From NCBI RefSeq assembly GCF_030758455.1, contig NZ_CP132353.1:620001-684000 (forward strand): a stretch of 64,000 nucleotides of DNA. Direction: 5' to 3'. Shown piece after piece: positions 18,719-27,415 of this stretch. Each line of letters opens with the position of its first letter. The first letter of the stretch is position 1. The stretch comes from Erwinia pyri. Lineage in GTDB: Bacteria > Pseudomonadota > Gammaproteobacteria > Enterobacterales > Enterobacteriaceae. Made by a program: the position numbers and the translations under genes. The notes under the pieces were generated by a model. The model was not told where the DNA came from. It searched no databases and saw only the letters and a list, made by a program, of their open reading frames with translations.

Positions 18719-19266
18719 CGCTCAGCCTCTCTGCCGGGCCTTGCGTCACCGGTAAGCCAGACTTTTTCAATCTCAACGCCAGACCCCGCAACTATTTTTC
18801 TCAGCGACGCCTCATCCATATCCGTAAACCGCCGTCCGTCTTTCTCCCGTTCACCGCATCCATATTTAAACGACAGATACCATACTCCGCCGGGATTCAG
18901 CGCTCTGACAAGCAGCGCCATCACTTCAGGCAACGCTTTCTCCGGCACATGCAGCAGCGAAGCGCAGCACCAGATGCCGTCGTACTTCTCAACCGCCGTC
19001 ATCTCATGAAAGCGCATCACTTCAACCTGCCTGCCGGTTAACTGCCTGGCGCGTTCAGCCAGTTCCGCAGAAGCATCAAAAGCCTTCACTTCAAAGCCCA
19101 GATCGCTGAAAGCTCTGGTATCGCGGCCTGAACCGCAACCGGCATCAAGGATCCGCGCACCGGGCTTCAGATGCGCCAGAAAAGGTTCGTACAGGGCGGA
19201 CATATCCACGTTTACCGTGTCGTCGTAAAAGCGCTGTGCGTTTTGCTGGTAGTAGTCGTCGTTCAT
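18673..19266 (-). CDS. SAM-dependent methyltransferase
   Basis: A 197-residue class I methyltransferase with motif I ILDAGCGSGRDT at 39-50, an acidic residue after the second strand (VKAFDAS), and the strand-four region IWCCASLLHVP. No target-recognition domain is visible, so substrate could be small molecule, protein or DNA; the DPPY/NPPY motif of adenine methylases is absent. Start ATG 19266 overlaps the stop of the HNH gene in an ATGA arrangement, which indicates translational coupling; an upstream start inside the HNH gene is less likely. Confidence 0.8.
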   Translation of the reverse strand: MNDDYYQQNAQRFYDDTVNVDMSALYEPFLAHLKPGARILDAGCGSGRDTRAFSDLGFEVKAFDASAELAERARQLTGRQVEVMRFHEMTAVEKYDGIWCCASLLHVPEKALPEVMALLVRALNPGGVWYLSFKYGCGEREKDGRRFTDMDEASLRKIVAGSGVEIEKVWLTGDARPGREAERWLNALLIRNTPMQN

Positions 19267-20279
19267 CAGAAAATCCCGTCTCCCTGTGCGGCTGGTTCCC
19301 ATTCATGCAGCAGCGTGTTCTTCGCTGTCTGCCAGCGCTGCTGCAGGAAATTATGCCGCAGTACAGGCGTGTTGCCAGTCTGGCGGATCAAGGTTTCACG
19401 CAGAGGAAGGTGGCTGTTAATGAAATACTCGTTACGGTCATGCAGGCGCTGAAGCAATTTTGTCGACGGGATGCGGGCGAACTTTCCTTTTGCCCCACGG
19501 TTGCAGCTCTGACAGGCCAGAACCAGGTTCCAGACGCCATCCAGATTGCTGATAGCGTCATTAAGCGTGAAGGGCAGGAAGTGATCGACATCGGCAAGAT
19601 TTTCTCCTGCCATCACCACGCTGACGGGGCGGAAGCAGTAGAAGCAGTAGCCTTTCTGGTAGCCGTTCAGGCTGTCGCGGCAGCTGGTAATAGTGATGCG
19701 CCGGTTGCTGCGGCGGCTGAACAGCATCTTGCTGTCATCATCATATTCCACCGCAATCAGGTTACGGGATACGCCCATTGCCCAGGCTTCCTCAACCAGC
19801 CGCCAGCGCGCGTCGGTTTCCTGTATCAGGTTCGGGAACTGATCGTTCTCTGTCAGGTAGTAATAGTTGTCGGTCAGGCGTATGCCTTTTGACGTTTTGC
19901 GCTCATCCAGGAAGAATCGCTTGTCGATCTCAGCCTGATTAACGTTATGAAAAGCATTGATCACTGCGCCGAACCCGAGTTTAACGGTGATCCCGGTCAA
20001 CTGCTCTTCTGTTATTTCACCCTTATTGAACTGAACACAGGCATCCAGAAACTGACTTCGCTGGCTGGTGATCTGTTTAGGTGCCTGTTTAAGATGCGCG
20101 CAAATATGGCGGGCAAAAGGAACGGCCAGCGCCTCAAGGGTGATCAGATCGTTGTCTGGCTGCTTCAGATCATAAAGCGCATGGGCGAGAGCGAATTTGT
20201 AAGAGGCGACATTTTTGCCAAAAAGGATCACCCCACGCCAGTAGTGCTCCAGCTTGGGATCGGCCTGATAGAAACGCAT
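19266..20279 (-). CDS. HNH endonuclease-domain protein
   Basis: A 337-residue protein with a C-terminal HNH nuclease module: CFYC at 212-215, DVDHFLP at 230-236, then NLVLACQSCNRGAKG at 251-265. The DH, N and CxxC-N pattern is complete, so metal and DNA binding look intact. The first 200 residues have no domain I can name but contain a helical N-terminus and a RRSNRRI basic strand, which could be a sensor or DNA-binding region. It is coupled to the downstream methyltransferase gene. A nuclease-methyltransferase pair in an accessory block suggests defence; whether the methyltransferase protects DNA is not shown. Confidence 0.85.
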   Translation of the reverse strand: MRFYQADPKLEHYWRGVILFGKNVASYKFALAHALYDLKQPDNDLITLEALAVPFARHICAHLKQAPKQITSQRSQFLDACVQFNKGEITEEQLTGITVKLGFGAVINAFHNVNQAEIDKRFFLDERKTSKGIRLTDNYYYLTENDQFPNLIQETDARWRLVEEAWAMGVSRNLIAVEYDDDSKMLFSRRSNRRITITSCRDSLNGYQKGYCFYCFRPVSVVMAGENLADVDHFLPFTLNDAISNLDGVWNLVLACQSCNRGAKGKFARIPSTKLLQRLHDRNEYFINSHLPLRETLIRQTGNTPVLRHNFLQQRWQTAKNTLLHEWEPAAQGDGIF

Positions 20280-20363
20280 AAAAGTCCTGTTTTGTGAGGC
20301 GGCTCGAAAGAATCGGAGTTACGCGATCACATAACAGAATGCATGAATTGTAAATCAAAAAAA

Positions 20364-20382
20364 TGCCTCCTGAACGGAGGCA
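20364..20382 (-). terminator. Terminator of the envelope operon
   Basis: TGCCTCC (20364-20370) pairs with GGAGGCA (20376-20382). On the minus strand it is followed by a run of seven T, ending the operon 31 bases after the vWA-like gene. Confidence 0.85.
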
Positions 20383-20413
20383 CCAAACCTTCAGATTTGA
20401 ATGAAATGGAGAG

Positions 20414-21241
20414 CTATTTGATCTCAACAGTGAGTTCAGGTGCGCCAAAACTCACCAGCTCTGCATTAGAAGCGGAAAAGTAGCGACGCCAGAAATCCTC
20501 AAGTTGCTGCATGATCTTACCGGAGCGATAGTTATTCTTAGCCGAAGTATCTATCAATCCGGCACCGGCCACATAAATACTGGCACCATTAAAATCAGCA
20601 ATCAGCCCCTGTTTACTTACTCTCTCCAGCTCTTTCTCCGGCGCTATCAGGCGGATCTGGTTGTTACTGTAAAAGCTGCCAAAAGCGCTGTTTTCCAGCA
20701 TATCCGAGATCAGAACCACCGACTTCTGTGGAGCCGGATCGCTTTTCAGATCCTCAGCAATACGATGCAGGCTGTCGATGATTTCACTTTTGGCGATGCT
20801 GTCCCCTTCTGCAGCGAAGCTGCCCGCCATCAGTTTCCCAATGCCCTGATCGAAAAACTGTTTTTGCTTTATCAGGCAGGCATCAAGGTTTTTCAGGCTT
20901 TCCATACCCATATTGTTACGTGCATGCTGGTCGGTAAACAGCGCCTCCAGCCTGCCGTCGAACACCCGCTTGAGGTAGTTGTCCTGTAGCAGGGCGGAGA
21001 ACTGATACAGCACCACACGGTCGCCGGGCTGTACATAGCGGGTAACGTGCTGCCAGATAGATTTTTTCAGCGCCAGAGGGACTTTGACCGTCTGGTCGAT
21101 AACGATCACCAGCTCACGCCCGCTCTCCGCAGGGCGTTGCGCATCCAGCTTTGCATAGTGATAACAGCTGGGAATATCGTTACGCTCGGCAGCATGCGTA
21201 TACCACGCCAGGCTTAGCAGGATCAGGGCAAGCCCTCTCAT
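20414..21241 (-). CDS. Exported vWA-like protein
   Basis: A 275-residue protein with a short signal peptide (residues 1-17, ending THAA). The mature part has a von Willebrand A-like fold: first strand LVIVIDQT with Asp49 and Thr51 at the metal-site position, and a later strand VVLISDML with Asp180. The classical DxSxS motif is degenerate (DQTVK), so metal binding is uncertain. Its start codon overlaps the stop of the upstream gene (ATGA). It probably acts in the periplasm or at the membrane as the third gene of the OmpA-lipoprotein operon. I do not recognise the family name. Confidence 0.65.
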   Translation of the reverse strand: MRGLALILLSLAWYTHAAERNDIPSCYHYAKLDAQRPAESGRELVIVIDQTVKVPLALKKSIWQHVTRYVQPGDRVVLYQFSALLQDNYLKRVFDGRLEALFTDQHARNNMGMESLKNLDACLIKQKQFFDQGIGKLMAGSFAAEGDSIAKSEIIDSLHRIAEDLKSDPAPQKSVVLISDMLENSAFGSFYSNNQIRLIAPEKELERVSKQGLIADFNGASIYVAGAGLIDTSAKNNYRSGKIMQQLEDFWRRYFSASNAELVSFGAPELTVEIK

Positions 21242-22830
21242 ACTCCCTCCTTCGCCCGCGTTTTATTCAGCAACTGCTGTACACGCTGACGCTTCAGTAC
21301 CGCTTCCAGCGACAGTCCCTGATCTTCCGCAATCAGCGCCAGGTCTTCCTCATCTAATCCCACCAGATCGCCAAGAGCGTTAATGCGCTCCTTGTCGTTG
21401 TCGCCGGCTGCCGGAACCTGAACCGCTGCGGCCACTGGCGCTTCTGTTACAGGAGCCACTGGAGGCAGGTCCTGAACCTGTTGAGGTTGGACAGGCGCTT
21501 GCTGGGTGGCAGATGCATAGTTAGCATTCTTGAGATGTTCGCTCAGTTCGTGGTCGGAGCGCGCCTTGTCACGAATCTTACCGCTAACGAAGTCGTTGAA
21601 GGTGGGGAGTTCATTAAGCTGCTGACTCTGGCTGCTGGTGCGTTTCATCACCAGGCGGTTCTGCAGCGCGCTCAGCTTTTCCTGTGCATCACGTTCTACC
21701 CGCTCACGCCGCATGCTGTGCCAGGCAGAAAATTCCTCAGAGCCGCTAAAATTACCGGCATATTTTGCCGCCATTTTAGATTCCACCCCGGCAAAGGAGC
21801 GGTAAAGACCAATCAAAATACCAATCAACTGTACGCCTACAAATATCACCGAAAGGATAATAAAGGTCAGCTTGGAAGCAAATACGCGATTATTGCCAAT
21901 CTCTTTGGTCGCCTGGCTGTCTGCTTTAGCGTTATCCGCTACCGCATCCGCAGGGAGATCGAAAGGCGAACTTTGCGTATCCATTGTCTGGCTGAATGGC
22001 GTGCCGTTAACGGCCTGAGTCTCTATCGAATCGATGGTGGCGGCACGAACAAAATAGGCGCCAACAGCAAAGAACAGGATCAGCGCCAGCGCAATAGCCG
22101 TAGCCCAGTACTGAGGCTTAACGTGCACATTGGTACTGATGCGATTAAGCATCTGGATATAGTTCGGCTGATCGTCGTCAAGGCGCGTCTCTTCCAGCGA
22201 CAGACGGGCGTTCTTTGAGAGTCCGACAGCATTATTGTTATGGCGGGCATCTTCATACCAGTAACGAATTTTTTTGAGCAGGCTGTTTTTATGCAGCTCG
22301 GCACCCATTAAATGGGTAGCTGGCACCAGCACCACACCAATCAGAACGGAAATCACTACCGCTGAAAACTCAGCCTGGTTGGCGGAGATGTTGTTGGCGA
22401 TGAAAGGGGAGAGCACCAGGGCAAAGATAAAGGCTTCCAGCAAGACCAGCGCAACGCTACAGAACCACAACACCGGCCCGGTAGGCTTGCGTCCACGCTC
22501 ATCTACTTTGTTCAGATAGTTAACGCAGCGCAGATAGAAATCAGCATTGTGATTAAAGGTTTTATAATGCTGCCAGTATTTAGCACAGAGCGCTTCTTCT
22601 GCCGGATACCAAAGTTTTCCGCCCGTGCCGGTTCTGCGTGGTTCATTACTGCGTGACAGACGCGCAATAAATCCCATTACCGGAAGGGTGCTGAACAGAT
22701 TCAGGAAAAAATAGCTGACCTGCTCCCACCAGCGAATAAAAACAATGATCAGGACCAACAGCCCCACTAATGGCCAGAAAATATAACGGTAAAGGGAGAT
22801 CGCTTCCGCGATGCTCTGGAAAAGTTCCAT
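21238..22830 (-). CDS. Polytopic inner-membrane protein with long cytosolic tail
   Basis: A 530-residue protein. Membrane segments: about 15-35, a pair near 122-170, one near 247-265 and one near 325-345. Between the last two, about 55 residues are polar. The C-terminal 170 residues are a charged, coiled-coil-prone segment (VERDAQEKLSALQNRL) followed by a Pro/Ala/Val/Gln-rich linker and a small helical end domain (LGDLVGLDEEDLALIAEDQGL). It has no MotA/ExbB signature that I can see, which argues against ZorA. AAGGAACAG precedes ATG 22830. It sits between an OmpA-type lipoprotein gene and an exported vWA-like gene, so an envelope-spanning complex is inferred. Confidence 0.7.
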   Translation of the reverse strand: MELFQSIAEAISLYRYIFWPLVGLLVLIIVFIRWWEQVSYFFLNLFSTLPVMGFIARLSRSNEPRRTGTGGKLWYPAEEALCAKYWQHYKTFNHNADFYLRCVNYLNKVDERGRKPTGPVLWFCSVALVLLEAFIFALVLSPFIANNISANQAEFSAVVISVLIGVVLVPATHLMGAELHKNSLLKKIRYWYEDARHNNNAVGLSKNARLSLEETRLDDDQPNYIQMLNRISTNVHVKPQYWATAIALALILFFAVGAYFVRAATIDSIETQAVNGTPFSQTMDTQSSPFDLPADAVADNAKADSQATKEIGNNRVFASKLTFIILSVIFVGVQLIGILIGLYRSFAGVESKMAAKYAGNFSGSEEFSAWHSMRRERVERDAQEKLSALQNRLVMKRTSSQSQQLNELPTFNDFVSGKIRDKARSDHELSEHLKNANYASATQQAPVQPQQVQDLPPVAPVTEAPVAAAVQVPAAGDNDKERINALGDLVGLDEEDLALIAEDQGLSLEAVLKRQRVQQLLNKTRAKEGV

Positions 22831-22844
22831 TGTCTGTTCCTTGA

Positions 22845-24329
22845 TTAACTACGGACCGGGCGATAACCCGCCATATAAGCACTGTTGTGGTTTGAATAGA
22901 AAAGCTGTCCCTGCTGCGCTTTCGTGGCGTTCTTCGGCACCAGCAAATCGATACAGGAGAGCGGCTGCTCGTTGCTGGCTGGCAGGTAAACCCGGTAAAG
23001 AATATCTTCTTCACCTTCCCAGGCATTGGCAACGGCGGCGATGGGTGCATCTGCTTTACGGTTACCGCGGGACTGATAATTTTGTGTGATATACACCTTT
23101 GGATTAGCGTCCACAGTGGCATTGTCCGTTAACACCTTAACGGGCGAGAGGGTAACCAGATGGTTGTTAACCAGCCCCGCCCAGGCGCGCCCGTTCATAC
23201 CTGCGTAATATTCTCTGGTCTTATGGCTGTCCAGCGCTTTACCACTGGCGAGGTTTTTGGCTTCACCAGCCACACGGGCGTTATCTGCAAGACAGCTTCC
23301 TGTCACCGGGCTGGCGTTCGCCTCGGCTATCAGGCTGAACCCGCTGCTGCGTGGTTTGAGATTGGCAGCAAGTGAGGCAGTTGAACGGCTGACGGGCTGA
23401 CCGCCGAAATCGATCCAGTTCTTACCGTTAGCAGGCTGGGAAGCGGTCTGCACACTCTCTTGCTTACCGGAAGCCGTAACAGGGGTGCGGTCAGTGGAAG
23501 GCCCGGAAGGTTTGGCTTTTGTGGCAACAGAGGCCGTCCGCCTGGATGAGCTGACTGGTTTTGTGGGGGTGGCAGAAGATTGCGTGCCGTAACGCAGATA
23601 GGCGAGGTTGCTGCCTTCCTGTTCCACTCGCTGCTTCAGCAAGGTTTCATTCGCAAGACCCACAATTTCCACTCGACGGTTAGCTGAACGGCCACTGGTA
23701 GTCGTATTGTCAGCGACAGGGCGGGAGGAGCCAGCGCCCTGATAATAAAGCCGCTGAGGATTCAGGCCTGCCTGCTGAAGAACGCGGCCAACGCTTTGTG
23801 CGCGGTTCTCTGAAAGCGTCTGATTCCAGCTGGCGTTGCCGGTCGCATCAGTGTGACCAACAATCAGCACTACACCATTTTGATCATCCTGTTTCATGAC
23901 GGCGGCAATTTTCCTGACCTGGCGCAGGCCGTCAGCGGAAAGCTGAGCACTGTCCGTATCAAACATGCCACTGTCTGCAACCTGAGCGACAATACCCACA
24001 TTCTGTTTGCCACTGCCTGCCTGCGCCTGTAATGAGCGGGTAGCAATGGCAATGTGTTCTTCCTCGGCAATTTTGGCAAGTGCCTGCTCACGCTTTTGCC
24101 AGGCATTGCCTGCCGCACAACCGGCTATGCCACCCACCAGTCCACCGGCAATCGCTTTACCGGCATCTTTAGTGAGTAAATACGTCAGTCCGCCGCCAAG
24201 CGCCGCACCGCCAATACATCCTATAGCGGTACCATATTCAGAGCCGGTTTCATGCAGACTTGCGCAGCTTGAAGAGAGCATAACCATCGCAGTCAGTAAG
24301 CTGATTTTCCCTAAATGATGACGTTCCAC
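22845..24329 (-). CDS. OmpA-domain lipoprotein
   Basis: A 494-residue lipoprotein. The GTG at 24329 is chosen because an AAAGGAG site lies 6 bases upstream. The leader is MERHHLGKISLLTAMVMLSSSCAS, with a lipobox-like SSSC. A glycine-zipper-like region (GGAALGGGLTYLL, KAIAGGLVGGIAGCAAGNAW) follows, then an OmpA/Pal peptidoglycan-binding domain (VLIVGHTDATGN, LSENRAQSVGRVL, GRSANRRVEI), then a long Ser/Thr/Pro-rich linker and a C-terminal domain of about 170 residues that I cannot name. It would anchor the system to outer membrane and peptidoglycan. First clear gene of a three-gene operon ending at a T-tailed hairpin. Confidence 0.8.
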   Translation of the reverse strand: MERHHLGKISLLTAMVMLSSSCASLHETGSEYGTAIGCIGGAALGGGLTYLLTKDAGKAIAGGLVGGIAGCAAGNAWQKREQALAKIAEEEHIAIATRSLQAQAGSGKQNVGIVAQVADSGMFDTDSAQLSADGLRQVRKIAAVMKQDDQNGVVLIVGHTDATGNASWNQTLSENRAQSVGRVLQQAGLNPQRLYYQGAGSSRPVADNTTTSGRSANRRVEIVGLANETLLKQRVEQEGSNLAYLRYGTQSSATPTKPVSSSRRTASVATKAKPSGPSTDRTPVTASGKQESVQTASQPANGKNWIDFGGQPVSRSTASLAANLKPRSSGFSLIAEANASPVTGSCLADNARVAGEAKNLASGKALDSHKTREYYAGMNGRAWAGLVNNHLVTLSPVKVLTDNATVDANPKVYITQNYQSRGNRKADAPIAAVANAWEGEEDILYRVYLPASNEQPLSCIDLLVPKNATKAQQGQLFYSNHNSAYMAGYRPVRS

Positions 24330-24384
24330 TTTATCTCCTTTGTCCTTGTCCATCCCAAAAAGCAAAAGTCCCGTGGCTTAATCC

Positions 24385-24714
24385 TCAGTAAAAGGATCGA
24401 GCCAAAACAGGAGCAATAATTATTTTATAAAAATAGCGCTTACGGATCTCAGCCAGAGCAGCAGGCAAGTTTTTGTAGATAACCTGATCAGGTAATAGCT
24501 GAAACTCTATAATTCTCTGCATTAACTCAAACTTCACCGGATATAACGCCAGCAGAGTCCCGTTTACAGGCAGAATAATTGGAATATTATTTCTTAACAG
24601 AGTGCAGGAAGGTAATGACGCTGATAATAACGTACGGTTACCGTTCAACATACTGAGAAGGAAGCACATTATTACGAGAGCCTTAACGGATGTCCAGCAC
24701 TTAGAAGCCCGCAA
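24385..24714 (-). CDS. Possible small exported protein
   Basis: A 109-codon frame from TTG 24714, or 94 codons from ATG 24669, ending 55 bases before the OmpA-domain lipoprotein gene. From the ATG the start is hydrophobic (MCFLLSML), then there is a plausible folded part (PVKFELMQRIIEF, LPAALAEIRKRYFYKIIIAP). The ribosome site is weak (AAGG, 11 bases away). It may be the first gene of the envelope operon or may be untranslated leader. I do not recognise it. Confidence 0.35.
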   Translation of the reverse strand: MRASKCWTSVKALVIMCFLLSMLNGNRTLLSASLPSCTLLRNNIPIILPVNGTLLALYPVKFELMQRIIEFQLLPDQVIYKNLPAALAEIRKRYFYKIIIAPVLARSFY

Positions 24715-24990
24715 AATGAGACGAGGGTCTGAGGAAGGTAGGCAAACTTAGGTAAGTGGGGAGGGGGAATAATCAAAGGGCAACAAAGAGAGCATAATTC
24801 ATAGCTATGTGGCTCTGTTCCGAATAGCGAACCAAAAATAACCCGAAGAGTTTCCTGCCTGCGTTAAATGCCTTCAGGCTGAATAAAATTAAAGATATTT
24901 CGATTACTGAATTATCTGCATGATAAAGCTTAAGGCGATAAACAGATCTGTTGCCACGAATCGTTGCCTGTTTCTGTTAACCTACAAACC

Positions 24991-27063
24991 TCACCGCCGT
25001 GCCCGTAAATGCCCCAGGCTTCTCGCAGGCCAGCCCTGCTCAGGGAAAATCGAAAGCCGGATACCATACAGATGGAACAGCGGCGTAAACAGCTGCTCAT
25101 CCTTTGCTGCTAACACTTCCAGCTCCAGCAGCAGCAGATCCAGCTCATCCAGCAGGCCGGTATGCGGGGCAGCCTTCTGCGACTTCATCCGGCGTTTCAG
25201 GAACAGCGTCAGCTCGTGGAACATCTGGCCGCTGTCGAGGTGATGGTGAGCCAGAACCTCGCGGCTGCGGGCGTAATAGTCATAGCAGTTCACCCCCAGC
25301 CACACCTCTGTCACCAGGTTGCCCGCCAGCAGCAGGTCGGGATGCGGATCAAGGCGCATACGTGGCAGAATGACGTTCACCCGCTCCAGCATGCCGGTGA
25401 TAAAGTGCTGACGCGCCAGCAGGGAGGAGCCGTTTCGCTCCATCTCCTTCACAAAACGCAGCAGCTCACGCAAACCTGAACGCACCGCCCTTTGGGCGAT
25501 CCAGGCGGGGCGCTTGTTGCGGATCAGCGCGGTAATGACCACAGCAATAAGGATGCCGCTCATGGAAGCGATCGCCGTATTAATGGCGCCGGGCAGGTCT
25601 GGCTTGAGGTGATGACTCATGCCGAGCAACCCCGGGATCTGGATGGCGGCGCTCAGGCCGATCATATTGGTGGCGGGATTGGCAATCACCAATCCAAGCA
25701 CGAAGAGGCCCGGCACCAGGCAGAGCAGCAGGCCTTCAAAGGTGATCGCCTGCGGGATTAGCACTGCCACGTAGAGCACGCTGATCACAATAGAGAGCAC
25801 CGTCCCTTTAATAAACAGCTTCATCGGGTTGCCTGGCGTGTCCGCACTGGCGAAAAAGGAGCTGATGATGGCGGCCATCATCGGTGCGGAGGCGCCCTCG
25901 CGCCAGGCTGTACCCATCCAGAGCAGGCAGGCGCCAAAGGTTGCCAGAAACGAGGTGGCGGCGGAGAGCAGAACAAGACCGGTGTCCGTATGCGGGCGCG
26001 AGCGTTCTTTGCGGGCGAGGCTGGTATCGCCGGAGAGATCGCTGACCAGATGGCTCACGCTGTGATAAGCCCCGGCAATGCGCACAAAATCGGCAAGGCG
26101 TTCCAGCAACCCCGTTAACATCAGGCACTCACTTAGGGGCAGCGTTCCCTGCCGCCAGGCGTTTTTGAGATCCCTCTGGCTGGCGGCAAGCGTAGCCTGA
26201 ATAGTCAGGCTCTTCCTTGCGCTTTCCTCTGCATTCAGCCACTGCAAAAATTGCTGAAAGGCCAGCGCTACCGTGTCGGGAAAGCGAATATTCAGCTGCG
26301 CCATCTGATGCAGGCGGCCTTCAATGGCGACCAGCGTCGGGATCAGGTAAGAGAGATGACGATACTGCACGCTGACCAGGCGGATCAGCCTGCGCGCCGC
26401 GTTGCCCTCATAAACGCAGTGGGTGATCAGCGCCTCAACCTGCTGCGGATACTGCGTCATACGGATCAGGATCTCTTCCCGCTCCGGCGCCGTCTCTTTG
26501 GTGATCCCGCTCAGGAGATCGCTGCACAGCTTACGTCCGTTCTGGTACCAGACGGTGACGCTCTGCTCCAGCAGGCTGCGCATCGAAACGGGCAGCAGCA
26601 GGCCATGGATCAGGCTGCTGCAGGTGACGCCCAGCGCAATCTCTTCAATACGCGAGATCACCGTGCCGGTAATAGAGAGCGGCTGGGTAACGGAGGGGAA
26701 GCCCATAATGGCGGCGCTGTAACCCGCCAGCATAAACACATAGCTTTTGGGCGTACGGTCATGCAGCGAGAGATAGAGGCAAAAGCTCACCCACAGCGAA
26801 ACGCAGAGGCTGAACAGCATAGGAGACTGCACGGTCTCAGGGTAAATAAGAAAAATAAAAAATCCGCCCAGCAGAGTGCCCAGCAGCCGAAAAAGGGATT
26901 TAGAAAAAGTAGAGGCTGAATAGAGCTGGGAAGAGACGTAGACGGTGGTCAGCGCCCAGGCCGGTTTATCCAGATTCAGTTCAAGCGAGAGATAAAGAGC
27001 AATAAAAGCGGCAAGACAGGTCTTAACTGAAAAAAGAACGGCATTCTTCGAAAACCACTGCAT
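24991..27063 (-). CDS. FUSC-family (fusaric acid resistance/AaeB-like) transporter
   Basis: A 690-residue inner-membrane protein with two blocks of about five to six membrane helices, each followed by a cytosolic helical domain, the organisation of FUSC/AaeB efflux proteins. The first block begins KTCLAAFIALYLSLELNLDKPAWALTTVYV; the second begins near GLVLLSAATSFLATFGACLLW. Family members export aromatic acids and similar compounds with an HlyD-like partner and a small DUF1656 protein. Neither partner is adjacent here, which is unusual, so the partner may lie elsewhere. It is divergent from the exported dehydroquinate dehydratase gene, 352 bases away, which may be a functional hint since its substrates are related aromatic precursors. 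Confidence 0.88.
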   Translation of the reverse strand: MQWFSKNAVLFSVKTCLAAFIALYLSLELNLDKPAWALTTVYVSSQLYSASTFSKSLFRLLGTLLGGFFIFLIYPETVQSPMLFSLCVSLWVSFCLYLSLHDRTPKSYVFMLAGYSAAIMGFPSVTQPLSITGTVISRIEEIALGVTCSSLIHGLLLPVSMRSLLEQSVTVWYQNGRKLCSDLLSGITKETAPEREEILIRMTQYPQQVEALITHCVYEGNAARRLIRLVSVQYRHLSYLIPTLVAIEGRLHQMAQLNIRFPDTVALAFQQFLQWLNAEESARKSLTIQATLAASQRDLKNAWRQGTLPLSECLMLTGLLERLADFVRIAGAYHSVSHLVSDLSGDTSLARKERSRPHTDTGLVLLSAATSFLATFGACLLWMGTAWREGASAPMMAAIISSFFASADTPGNPMKLFIKGTVLSIVISVLYVAVLIPQAITFEGLLLCLVPGLFVLGLVIANPATNMIGLSAAIQIPGLLGMSHHLKPDLPGAINTAIASMSGILIAVVITALIRNKRPAWIAQRAVRSGLRELLRFVKEMERNGSSLLARQHFITGMLERVNVILPRMRLDPHPDLLLAGNLVTEVWLGVNCYDYYARSREVLAHHHLDSGQMFHELTLFLKRRMKSQKAAPHTGLLDELDLLLLELEVLAAKDEQLFTPLFHLYGIRLSIFPEQGWPARSLGHLRARR

Positions 27064-27415
27064 GACAACTACCAGAGACGCGCTAAGTGCGCCGATCCTG
27101 CCAGAACAGGCGCCTGATTCACGGTGATTACTGCGACAAATTGTTTCGCCATAAAAATAAATATTCCCGCAGAGTGATTAATGACAGCGGAAACTGTGCA
27201 AACAATTTTGATCCGGTAGCGGGGCAGGAATTCTTAATAATCGTGGATGGGAAATTTGTTCCAGACAAAACAGCGGGATGCAGCTTGCGGATAACATCTG
27301 AACTATTAAGCTTGTCTATGATAAATATCAACTGCGCGTCAGTTAGCGAGCAGCAAATAGCCGGGAACCATAAAAAAGATTCGTAGCGGTTCCCGCATGG
27401 CGGAAGGAGTAAAGA
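27064..27415. other. Divergent promoter region, FUSC/aroD-like genes
   Basis: 352 bases between divergent genes. It should contain both promoters. No small gene or clear palindromic operator was seen; the strong AAGGAG box at 27404-27409 belongs to the dehydroquinate dehydratase gene. Confidence 0.4.

Noticed and set aside
20414..24329. Zorya defence system
   Set aside because: An OmpA-domain protein next to a membrane protein suggested ZorB/ZorA, but the membrane protein lacks a MotA/ExbB-like core, the OmpA protein is a lipoprotein and not a single-pass inner-membrane MotB-like protein, and no ZorC, ZorD or ZorE gene is present.
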